DNA from: Spirometra erinaceieuropaei | Lineage: Eukaryota; Platyhelminthes; Cestoda; Diphyllobothriidea; Diphyllobothriidae | NCBI GenBank assembly: GCA_902702965.1 | Contig: CACRXP010000011.1 | Location: forward strand, 1,740,987-1,804,986 | Direction of reading: 5' to 3' | Length of the DNA: 64,000 nt | Shown: positions 23,701-35,700 of the stretch, piece after piece | Numbering within the stretch: the stretch's first letter is position 1 | How the letters are laid out: every line of letters begins with the position of its first letter | Program-made: the position numbers and the translations under genes | Notes under the pieces: model-generated | The model's database searches: none | Seen by the model: the letters and a program-made list of their open reading frames with translations, nothing else | Told to the model about the DNA's origin: nothing

Positions 23701-26700
23701 TAGTCTGCAGAAGGCCTGGTTCAAGTTGCTCAGGCGAGTCTGTGGATCGCGATCGCCGTTGGCCCGCATCGGCAGCGACTGGGTACGCGACGCGCAGGTC
23801 GCTTTCGACTTCTGCCGATGCCACCATCGCGTCTGCGGCACGTCCTTTTGTCATCGCCTCCATTCTGATTGGCTGCCGTTGACACCGTGGGCTCAGTGGG
23901 CAGTGGGGGAGGGGGAGGGTGTTGTGAACAATTAACGACTTTTTGTGGCCATAAAAGTGTCGCTCGCACAGCGCCCTGGGATTTGAATTCCGGCATGTCA
24001 ATAGACGACTCCCAGGAGACTGGGGACGCCACCAGCACAGACTTTGTACCGTTGCCGATCTTGGAATGTTTAAATGTGGCAATTAATTTGTATGGCTGCT
24101 GTCAAATTCCGCCTTTTTTATTTTTAACCTAGGCGTACTGAAATGCGCGAAAATTCCCGCTCATTTGGGTAAACGGTTACGATTTATGACGTTGCAGGCG
24201 AGCACTTACTCCGACTTGGCTGCACTGGCCAAAAGGCCCTGAACTCCCTGGCTTGGACCATTTGTGCGCTTCGACCTTTCTGACTGATGACGTGAGCGCC
24301 AGCCTCTGCAGTCCAGAGGAAGTAACCGTTCATTGTCTTCCGATAAAGTCAACAAATACTAGAACTGTCGTCCTGGGCTCAGATAACGTCACACTTCAGT
24401 GTCACACTCTGAACTGGAAAGACCCCGGTCCGGGTCCATGCCACTTAAAATGTGATCTTCCCTGATTTCATGGCGGGACTGCGTTGTTTCACTTTTGCCT
24501 TCCGCTAGCGGAACAGATCAGTGAATGTCAATTCTGAGAGAATTTGAATATTTCCGATAATATGTTGCGACGGGTGGATAAGGGGAGAAGGAAGGCGAGT
24601 TCTCCGAACAACCCCGACGGGTCTTTAATAAAAATTATCTATCTATCTATCTAACCCAACTGCCAACTTGAGTAGCACCATATCGAGCGCACCTTATCTC
24701 TTCCTATTTATTCGCCTCCTAACGGCCGTTAAACCTGATAGCCTCCAGCGTGCTGGGCGCGGGTTGGCTGTCTTGTGGGCGATAACGCCCTCAGGGAAAA
24801 AGTCGCGAAGCCTCGGTAGGCCATTGACTGGGATGTCATCGTGAGCAGAGGCATCACCTGCGCTCGATAATGCAGCGCACGCTGATTGGTTAGCTGATTT
24901 CACGCGTGCATCTTGCTGCCGGCGTGGCCGTGCGTGGTCGCGTTGTACCCTCGCTTTAAGATCCTGATTGCATTCGATTTCCGTCCATCATAGCATCCGA
25001 TCACCGGGTGACGGGACGGCACGAGTCCGTGGTTCGATTGGAGAGAATTTATTTCACTGTTCAATGGCTAGCTACTTCCCCGGCGCGAGTCTTGATTACT
25101 CCTGCTTTCGGGTTGGTGTTGCTGCACGACTATCGGACTGTGTTTTTAACCCTTCGCCTGCTCACCCATTAAAACGCGCAATCTTTGTCGTCCTTCTGTC
25201 AGAATCAACTTTTAGAGCTCCAGGCACTGTGTGTCGAGTGTGCCGCTCGTGTTCGTCAGCTGGAGGAGGACCACCTACGCCTTGCCGACCAGTACAAGGG
25301 GTTTCTGAATATTTTCGATGATATGTCCGGAGGGGAGAGTGAGGGCGAGTTCTCGGAACAACCCTCTTTATTCTACCAACTTGAGTAACACGATGTTGAA
25401 CGCACCTTATCTCTTCCTATTTATTCGCCTCCTAACGGCCGTTGAACCTGATAGCCTCTGGCGTGCTAGTCGCATGTTGGCTGTCTTACAACAAGTGGGC
25501 TAACTCGTGAAATCTCAACAGAAATCCCGGAATGCGTTTCCGTTTCGAAAAGATTACTTAAATAGGATTGTAAAACCAATCATTGTGCAGCATAATTCTA
25601 TAATAATTCAGTTACCGCAGGGCACCGGCTTTCAAACGATCCAAAAGCCCTACTCCACAAAGATGACTACTTAAGTAGCATGCATTTTTAAATTGATTTT
25701 CGATGCCCTTAAAGATTCAATTATACTTCATAGAAAACATGCATAAAAATATTCATTCTTTTGCCCATTTAGTAGATAATTACGTCTTCGTTTAATTTTA
25801 CACTCGAAGGAAGGGTATAATTTGGTTTTATAAGATCTTTCCAATTCCGGGATAATTTTGAACCCAACGTGCCGTAACACTTTCATTTAGGGTTTCCAAA
25901 CTACAAGCCGTATACTTTCCGCGTACGGAAAACCATACATTTTTCTATGGTAATAAAGGGGAACCATTTAGTGTTCATAAAATTAAGCAGTGGATTTGAG
26001 CTACATTGTTAACTTTACAAGCCACGTTGTTAAATGCAGAGGCATGACGTTTTATAAAGGGCCATTTCACGGTATTAAAAAATCTTACAAATGGAAACTT
26101 TTTTAAAACGGAATTATACCCATTCTTGGAGTGCAAAATTGAAAGAAGACTTAATTTTCTACCAAATGAACAAAATAATGAATACGTGCATGTTTTTTAT
26201 GAGACATATTTGAATTTACAAAGACATCGAAAATTAATGAGAAAAATTCATGCTACTTGAGTAGCCATTTTTTACGGAGTCTGGTTTTTGGATGCAGCCA
26301 AAATGAAGTTTGTTCGAAAGCCAGCGTCCTGGGGTAATTGAATTCTTATGGAAGTATGCTGCACGATGATTGATTTTACAATGTTAGGGGGCGCTCACCG
26401 ATCGTTCATACGGAACTCACTCGTTCCGTTGTGCCTTAAGGGCTCTCTCTCGAGCCCAACCAGCAGCCGCACAGCGGCGCATGATATATAGGCAGAATGA
26501 TATTACCGACAAAGACAAGGGAGACTGGAATGGCCATTTCTGGCTTATTAGCCGTCGTCAGCCAGAAATACCGGTGAGTAGAGGCGTTGACTACTAAACC
26601 AACAGGTCGCGAGTTCGAGGCTCGGGTGTTCCACACTTCGGGCTTGGGTATGGCTGGCTGACGACGGCTAATAAGCCAGAAATAGCCATTCCAGTCTCCC

Positions 26701-29700
26701 TTGTCCTTGTCGGTAATATCATTCTGCCTATATATCATGCGCCGCTGTGCGGCTGCTGGTTGGGCTCGAGAGAGAGCCCTTAAGGCACAACGGAACGAGT
26801 GAGTTCCGTATGAACGATCGGTGAGCGCCCCCTACCATTGTATATTCCCGATCGAAAACCGACAGGGCAACGGGCTCGTGGCCCGGTGGATAGAGGCGTG
26901 GACTTCTAAACCAACAGGTCGCGAGTTCGAGGCTCGGGTGTTCCACACTTCGGGCTTGGGTATGGCTGGCTGACGACGACTAATAAGCCAGAAATGGCCA
27001 TTCCAGTCTCCCTTGTCTTTGTCGGTAATATCATTCTGATTTTACAATCCTACTTAGTCAATCTTTTCGATACGGAAACGCATTTCGGAATTCCTGTTGA
27101 GATTTCATGAGTTTGCCACCTACTGTGTGTGTGATAACGCCCTCAGGGAAGAGTCGGGAAGCCTCGGTAGGCCATTGATTGGGATGTCATCGTGAGCAGA
27201 AGCATCACCTGCGCTCGATAATGCAGCACACGCTGATTGGCTAGCTGATTTCACGCGTGCATCTTGCTGCCGGCGTGGCCGTGCGCGGTCGCGTTGTATC
27301 CTCGCTTTAAGATCCTGATTGCATTCGATTTCCGTCCGTCATTGCATCCGATCACCGGCTGACGGGACGGCACGAGTCCGTGGTTCGATTGGAGAGAATT
27401 TATTTCACTGTTCAATGGCTAGCTACTTTCCCGGCGCGAGTCTTGATTACTCCTGCTTTCGGGTTGGTGTTGCTGCACGACTGTCTGACTGTTTTTAACC
27501 TTTCCCCTACTCACCCATTAAAACGCGCAATCTTTGTCGTTCTTCTGTCAGAATCAACTTTTAGAGCTCCAGGCACTGTGTGTCGAGTGTGCCGCTCGTG
27601 TTCGTCAGCTGGAGGAGGACCACCTACGCCTTGCCGACCAGTACAAGGGGTTTCTGACACCGGAGTCCCATGTGGGGTCCCCCATTCCCCTTCGTCCTCT
27701 TCGCAGGAGCTCATTAGCTCGAATCGAGTTCAGCGATAGCTACCACTCCGACATAGGCCTAGCGTCGGCTTGCGCAACACAAATTTCGAGGTGAGTCCTT
27801 TTTGGCGAGAAACTGTGGTATACTTTTTTGATAGCTTGTTGCCGTCCTTCAGACCGAAATTCAACACATTTTTCACATACCCAGACTTAAAGACCACTGT
27901 GTGGTATTTTGCCAGTGCTAATAATTACACTAACTTATATTCTTCTCCCCCACCTAAGTAAGTAGTCCTCCAGACTACACATAATATGATAGTTCTGGAT
28001 CGCGGAATCGCCCCAAATTTGTATTACCATACGTTTTCGCAAATTAAATATGGTTCTCCGATATGTTGCTGACGCTCACCGCATGGACTCTCCATGCTCA
28101 ATCACCTTTGTATTTGGATAAACAAACGCATTCATGCACGTGATTCAAAATCCAGCCCCACTTTCTACCATTAAACCATTGATCTGGTGTTTTATTGATT
28201 CGTGCACCTTTCCTTCTATCTTTTAACACTCTCCTATAACACTCTCGTTTGTTAAGATAGGTAACATCGCCAATAGAAGCGAAGAGACGAGTCCCAGGAA
28301 GCAGTCTTGAAGAAGGAGACACGGTCGTTGGGACACGAGCTTTATTAGCCCGACCTTTCCGATTCCTGCTCGAACCCATCATCAGAGACAAAAGTAGATA
28401 CGGCTGCCTCATGCATAAGGAGCTGCAGTATTTATAGCATGCAGTCGCCATGCTACCACATACCTATGAATATTCACGGCTCCCCGTTCATCAGGGATCG
28501 TTGCAGTTGGTGTGATGGCTGTGTGATGGTCGACGAAAACTTGCTGAGGAAGGTATCTTCCTTGTAACAATTGGTTACTGCATTACATTGGGTGCCCGGC
28601 AAACAGGACGACTGAGCTGATGCCTGCCATTTCGCTCTGAGATTTAAAGAAATGCTTTCACCATATTTGTTTTTGGATTAATTTGGCAGTCGCAGTTTCG
28701 TAAAACGTTGGACGTAGTAAACGGATCTTTGACATGAAGCAAACTCATTTTGCGCATTCCTTCCCGATTCGTAATTTGATATTCGAGTTTTGCATTCATT
28801 GAAAGTCCTTGAAATCGATGGGCGTTCTTAGGACTCTGTGGGAGTTACCGTCGATGGTAAGGGACACTGGATGTGTGGTCTATGACGTTTATTAACATAG
28901 GACGTTGACGTCTGCCCAAATTCATGAACTTCTTCATTAAATGATGTAAGAACACATTCCGCACGAAAAATGAACTTTTTCGAAACGTGTTGGGGGACTG
29001 AGTAAAACGCACAGCGTTTGGGGCGGTCCGAAATGATCATATTAATTTCCGTCAGTACATTTCATGATTCACGTCACCTACTGATTTTTCTCGTACGTTT
29101 AAATTCAATAATATTTTGCAGAGATAATGCACAGGAATTTATGTAATAGACTCATTTCGCGAGAAATAGTCTCCCTCCAGAGGAAAGTGTCTTTAGATGT
29201 TAACCAAGGCTCTCAAATTTTTAGTATTTTTTCAGTGCTGACGTGACTTTTCGTGCAATCTAGTAGCCGCCCTTTTAGTAGGGTCGCTGTTGAAATATGC
29301 GGCTAGATCGCAGTTGGTAGCCAGGAATGGGGAAGCGGACGGCGACCTTAACCCTAACCTCAAATTTAAACGTTAACCGTTAACTTTAACGCCAACCCTA
29401 ACCCTAACCGAAATCGTAAACGTAAGTGTACCCCTTAGGCATAGCCGTAAATGAAAAACCTAATCGTAAACCCTAACCGTAACCCGAAAACCTAAGCCTA
29501 GAGACATGATCCTAACCCGAAAATCGGAAATCATTAACTGGTATCCTAATCCTCACCTGAGACATAAAACGGAGGCCAAATGGGTCAGATGTGAATATGG
29601 AACCCCACAAAATAGCCCCAGTAAACAAACCCCGCAGCCACCTGTAATACCGGGCCTGGCTACCAACTGCGATCTAGCCAAGTATGCATTTGGTGGTGCC

Positions 29701-32700
29701 TGTTCGTTTGAAACTTTTACAATCGTCAGGAGGTCTCACAGGACATAATTCGCAAGCCCTATATGATGCTAAAATTGTGGATTTAGTTCAAAATAATAGG
29801 GCACCAGCAGACGTTTTTAAAAAAAGTAGAAACATTTGCCGTTCAAGTGAAATCTATCAAGGAAACGTGGGCTAATAAAAATGAATTCTATAACTGGGTT
29901 TTTGTTCATACTTCCTACAAAAATGATGCTGGGTTTTTTCTGATGTGAAAAATAAATAAAAATTGGGTGATAAGTAGACATTTAGTAGGTTTTGGCTCTC
30001 GCATACAGCTGGAAAGAGTCTCTACTACAAAAAACTTCCTTGTGTATATGAAATATCTGCTGGGGGCTAGGCATTAAAGATAGCGAACTGAAATTACCAC
30101 TACCAGTCGTACCTGTAAGCTGAAATACTTTAGTCTATGTTTAACGCGTTGCACAGCCTACTCTTGTTGCATCATTAAAGAATCATTCTTTTCGCTCCCA
30201 CTCGCCTCACGAAACAGGCTACTCAATCAACCAAGCGTATATCCTCGCACTCCTGAACTTCGTCACGTTTCCCCTAGAGGCTCCTCTATGCCCCCTCCCA
30301 GCACCAGAGAACTCTACGGTCGACAGATCAGATCACTCAGCCGACCCGTAGCTGTCGAAGGAACTGCCCAGTCCTCTCCTTCTTGGCCCTCACAAGTGAG
30401 CTCCGCCTCAGCTTTTCTATATTCCACTTCGATTATTTCACCTTTTTCATGACTTATCCTTCTGTTTCCAGGAGCCGTCAGTGGGGGAAACATGCACAAC
30501 CGCTGTGACGAAGGCGGTGACGTCTGAAGACAATGGAGGGCTCATGAGGTACAACTTTTTCGCGCTTCTGCCATTGTTATGACGAAACCCGCATGTGCAC
30601 AGAACCCCGAGTTGTACTCTCAGGCGGCAGTGGCCACTGGCGAAGCCTGGGCTGGTGTTGACTGCGTCCAGTCATGCCTGAGAGTCCCTGAGACAGTGGT
30701 GGCAGCCACTTTTGTAGGCTCGTGGGCCAAGTTCAAGTGGTGTCCAGTCAGTGGGTGTTGCATTTGCCGCGGGGTGGCGTCCCAGTGTCTTAGGTTGCGG
30801 TTGCAGGGGCGAGGTGCGTTCAAGTGGCCTTGTGGGCAGCTGCGGCTGTGCGGACGCAGGCATGCCCGAGTTGTTGGTGGTGTGACTTCAGGTCAGCGCG
30901 TCTGAAACGGCTCACTGCAAAGGGGTTGATGACCTTGAGGTAGAGAGGTCTTGAATAATGACGCCGGACCGGTTATGACGGCTGCCCGCAACACCATCAT
31001 CTAACCCAAATTCTGTGCCTGCCCGAAATTATTTTCTGTCAGGAGCGAGAGTGAGAGATTTCTGTCACGAATGGAGGTGAAAGTTCAGGTATCAGGTGTG
31101 TATACATAAGAAGAAGACTGGTCCGGCACCGGGGCAGTCTGTTTATTGTTCTAAACTTTCCGATTCGTGCAGGAGTAACTGTTTGGTCCTCATAAGTTGT
31201 CAATGGGCACTGAGATTGGCTCGCCGTACTTCCACTCTTGACATGTGTTTCTCCGACTTTTTTGTCGCACCCATTGGGGGTTCAGCTTATCAGCGGGTCT
31301 CCCAGTGTTACCTACTTGGTTTCTGGCGTATGCAGTCACCGGCTTTTCAATTTTAAGTCATATGGTAATATTTTCATCGTGACTCATAGCCGAATCTCAC
31401 CGAGTTGGTGGTAGTACTTTGTACTATGAAAATGCATGTTGTATAATCACACATTGTTAAGTACGTAGCAGCATAGTAGCCTCTCCGATGGCGAATTTGT
31501 AAGGTCACGAAGTATTACCTGTCCTTTGCGCCAATGTGGACTGGCGTCTAAAATGAAGTATCGAGTTGTCTGCTCTGTTAAACCGCTTTTGACTTCTCTT
31601 ACTGTGATGCTCACACTCGCCGAAATTATTTTAGTTGTATTTGGAACCCGCATCGAGTTATTTTTTTCCATAAGTGACCCTGATCAAGTTTTAATTAACT
31701 TCTCCCTAACTACTCCGTCATTAGAAGACCCTACCTTTGGCCTACTTCGGCTACCTAGTTGTGCGCAAAACACAGAACCACTGTCACTGTATTACTTATT
31801 TGCCACAAGTAGTATGCTTAAAATTGGTCCTGACTCATGCGTGGTTACGCAAATATTATCCTTCAGTTTGTTTGTGTCATTGCAGTTCCGTTGCGACCGG
31901 AGAGACTACATCCAGTGTCTCGAAAAAAATGAACAAATTAAATCGGCATAGGAGGACTGCAAAAATTGATCACAATCGGCATGCAACGGTAAGCATTGAT
32001 TGAGCTTCAACTGACTTTATGCTCCTCCCTTTACACTCGCCTCCCACACCGCTCTATTTAGTAGGGTCATTCCATTTCTCTTATACGTTCTCCAATTTTT
32101 TGGGAGCGGTTGCATGAAAAACGTGTTTTAGTTAGATCGGCTGCAGTGTTGCATGATGGGGGACGCACCCGATAAGTTCAATGACATTTACTCCAGGTGC
32201 ACGCCACAGAATTAATCTTGATAGCTAGAGGTGGTATTGTCTTCAGGGAAGGGATGGCTCTCAGCCATATAGCATGGTGTCTTCTGAGAGTTTACCCCTT
32301 TTTGAGATACTATACTAACTCAGTCTTTAATGTTTTTTTGCATTTTTCGTTCCTCGTCAGTTATCTGTGTACACTTATTTCTGGACGTTCGAAAATTCTT
32401 TTTATTGTTTGAAAAACCACTGAATGAACTTACTGCCCAACAGTCAGATGTGTGATTCGTTATAATCCTTTGTCACGGAGCTTTTGACACCCTCAGCACG
32501 TATATTCTGGGTTTTTTTACTTCACCAGAATCCGCATACCAAGCAAAGAAAACAAAAGGAAGCGAAGACTACGACTATGAAACCTTGCACCTCTGCACCG
32601 CGTGTCAGGGATGGACGGCATCGCAATGCTAACGAGAGGTCCGGCCATTGTTTTACTGTCCAACTATTTCTACTTCTCAAAAGCAAGTAGACATTACATT

Positions 32701-35700
32701 TTCGTTTAATTATCGGCCATCCCTCTTGGCTGAATCGAGCGTAAAAATTAGGTCATTGGCATCTTTCGTGACTGAACAGCCTGCCCACATTTTTAATATA
32801 CCCACGTGTATATTCTGTCCTTATTCAGACCCAGACGCCCCCAGAAATCATTTTGGCCGAGGCGCTTACCAGTATATCCTAGACGGCGATGTGGTGTCAA
32901 AGTCTCTAAATCTGGGACATTCATGCAAACCCTTCACAAGCCTTCGCAAACCGAAACCACCCCACCAGTTGCTGACCTATGCCTCGTCTCGACTGGACAA
33001 CAGACTCCGGTCTCAACGGTTTCAACTCTGGCTACTTGGTGCCTGGAGTTACTGTCTAGAGGTGTCATTTCACTGCCACGTCGGGACACTGCACTTCCAT
33101 CTCTCCGTGGCCGACTTGCTGCCGCATCATATCCCAGTTTCTTCAGTAAAAGTGACCTCAGTCTGTTAGTGCAGCAACTACCCCGGTCGGGGCTTTTTCA
33201 GATGGAGGCTGCCCTAGGCCTCTGGGACTCTGAGTACTTGCGAAATTTTCGTTTTCAGCGGAGACCACTTTTGTCTCTGCCAGCTGTTGAAATACCGTCT
33301 GAGATGGGGTGCTCAGACTCCGGGACTTACCTTCACAAGGATTCTCCACTCCGCGTCGAAGTGGGTCAAATTGCGGCTGAAGAAGTTCCGAATCTGATTA
33401 CGGCTGAAGGGGATGTGAATTCAAGTGTCCGCCGAGGGGAAATTTTGAGTGAGCCGGTGTGCGATCTGGGGGTCAGTTTACGCATTTTTAAAATTCCGCC
33501 TTCCTCCCTTGTTTAAAAACTGCTCTAAATTTGCTATTTTAAGAACATGTACGTTTTTATGCCGACGTTTTTTCTGGAAGACAGTTTTCCTGCAAATTCA
33601 ATACTAAGGTGCACATTAAATGTGCAGTTCCTGTTCGACAACCCACTCTATAGACATGTAGACGGCGTTGCTATGGGCTGGCCCCTTGGACCTCCTAGCC
33701 GATGTCTTCATGGACAAATTGTAGAGATTCCAACTAAGCGATCAGATCGATAAGCTTAAACATTACGGTCGCTATGTTGATTATATCTTTGCAATTGCCA
33801 CTGCAGAAACCGGCGTAGAAACCCCCTTAGATGCAGCAAATCAGGCACATTCCTCGATCCAATTCATGTTGGAGATCGAAGCGGCCGGTTCGCTCCCTTT
33901 CTTAGATGTTCTTCTAAGCAGGAGACCTGACGGCAGTGTCCGAAGAAGCGTCTATCGGAAGAAAACCTGGTCTGGACAATACACGAACTTTGCCAGTTTC
34001 GTACCCCTCCAACAAAAACGAAATCTAGTCCGATGTCTGGCACAAAGAGCAAGAAAAATTTGCTTAACAGATAGCATCGAGGAGGAGCTCAGAAAAATCC
34101 AGGACTTCCTTCGAGAAAACGGGTATCCTGACAGGTTCATTGCAAAGAACATTGCCGAAAGACCGGTTAAACCCGCCACACCGACCGCTGAAAAGAAAAC
34201 TTTGTTCATCAAAGTCCCTTTCCAAGGGGACGCGACGAGTGAACTCCTAAGGAGACGCCTTGATCAAGCTGTCTCGCGAACCTTCCCAGCAGCAAGGGTT
34301 CAAATATCATTCTCTACTAACCCTATTTCACGCGGAGAAGGTAAGAATAAGTTGCCACCGCAGACCACCTCAATGTGCTTATATTCCTTCACTTGCTCCT
34401 GTGGAGCAGGTTATATTGGTCGCACGAGTCGGCGCTTATCCAAAAGAATACGCGAACACCTCCCGGCATGGCTAGGAAAAGGCGAAACGAGGAGTATAAG
34501 CAGCGCCCTTCTCGCGCATGTTGTCGATTCCGGACATCGTGTGGACCCCAACGAAGCTTTTCGTGTGATTTATAAGGTCCCATCGAGCTACCCTAAGCTA
34601 CTAGGCCAGCCCCTGTTAGCGACAGCGTAAGCGGCCGCCATTAGGTTACGAAAGCCAACCTTATGCGCACAGAAGAACCACGTTCAGGCTCCGCGCCTAC
34701 AGTGGTCGAAGGTCGACTAACGGTGCAACTCTCCCTGCGCACTTCCGCTCTCACCCCGCCCCTAACACTGACTGCNNNNNNNNNNNNNNNNNNNNNNNNN
34801 NNNNNNNNNNNNNNNNNNNNNNNNNNNNNNNNNNNNNNNNNNNNNNNNNNNNNNNNNNNNNNNNNNNNNNNNNNNCACCCCGCCTGTGTTTTAAGGAGAA
34901 ATTTTATCGATTTCTCTTATCACTGAAGTGTTTTACTTCTACCCTGTTCCCATATAACTGTACTGGCCCGACAATAATTTATCGAAAGCTACGTACGCTC
35001 GCCACCTCGTCTTCTGATTACTGCTATGGAAATTCTTGCAATTCAATCTCCCTAAGGAGGCCGTAACTATTTGCATTGGTCTATAAGGAAGCTTTTTGTC
35101 GTAGGAGTGCACATCATGTTATCAGTTCAATGAATCCTATTACTGCCGCTTGGAGTAGTTTCCACTGGCTATCGAAGTTTACTTCTGCCATACAAATGCA
35201 TGAATTCGCTTTCCTCCAATTTGTCCTCCTCTCAGTTAAAGCTTTCTTTTCATTCATTAATTCATAAATTTTACGCCATTTAGGTGATACCATCGCCAAA
35301 CTCATCAGTTCCAATGCATCTGTGGGAGTCCGTTTCTGTCTGCTTTCAAAAACCCTCCAAAACCTTTGCGAGCGTGGAATCCAGTGCAGCATTGCAGGCC
35401 GCATCGGACAGGTTGTCTTGATAGTACAACATATTTTCTGCTTTTACGCATTTATGTCTCATGTTTGAAGGGTAACAATCGGGAGATGGCACCCAAAAAA
35501 ATCCGTTACCTAGAAATAATACCTTTAACAGTGGACGCCTTCAGGCTATATCAGCGGTTGCAGGCCTACTTTCACGCACTACTTGGACTTTCTTAACGGC
35601 CTAAGATGGGCTGGCCGAACGAACATCGCACGAGGTTACATGGACGATGGTCGCTGTTACCCAACCTTCCCCATCGTTACACACGTACACCTGAATATAC

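Larger units (their letters stand above)
25489..27125. mobile_element. Long-TIR MITE copy 3, interrupted by SINEs
   Basis: The left arm starts ..AAGTGGGCTAACTCGTG and the right end is CATGAGTTTGCCACCTACTG. The body is collinear with other copies until 26383. A ~650 bp SINE cluster then splits the right arm at the sequence ATTTTACAAT, which resumes as ATTTTACAATCC at 27036. It lies exactly between the two halves of the exon-5 segmental duplication. Confidence 0.75.

Noticed and set aside
23465..24082. 205-codon minus frame overlapping the bHLH
   Set aside because: It is in another frame, Gly/Ser/Thr-rich without a motif. The helix-loop-helix frame explains the conservation better.
26575..26650. 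tRNA gene
   Set aside because: The tRNA-like head is part of a repeated SINE, is imperfect in the acceptor stem and recurs with the same 3' body.
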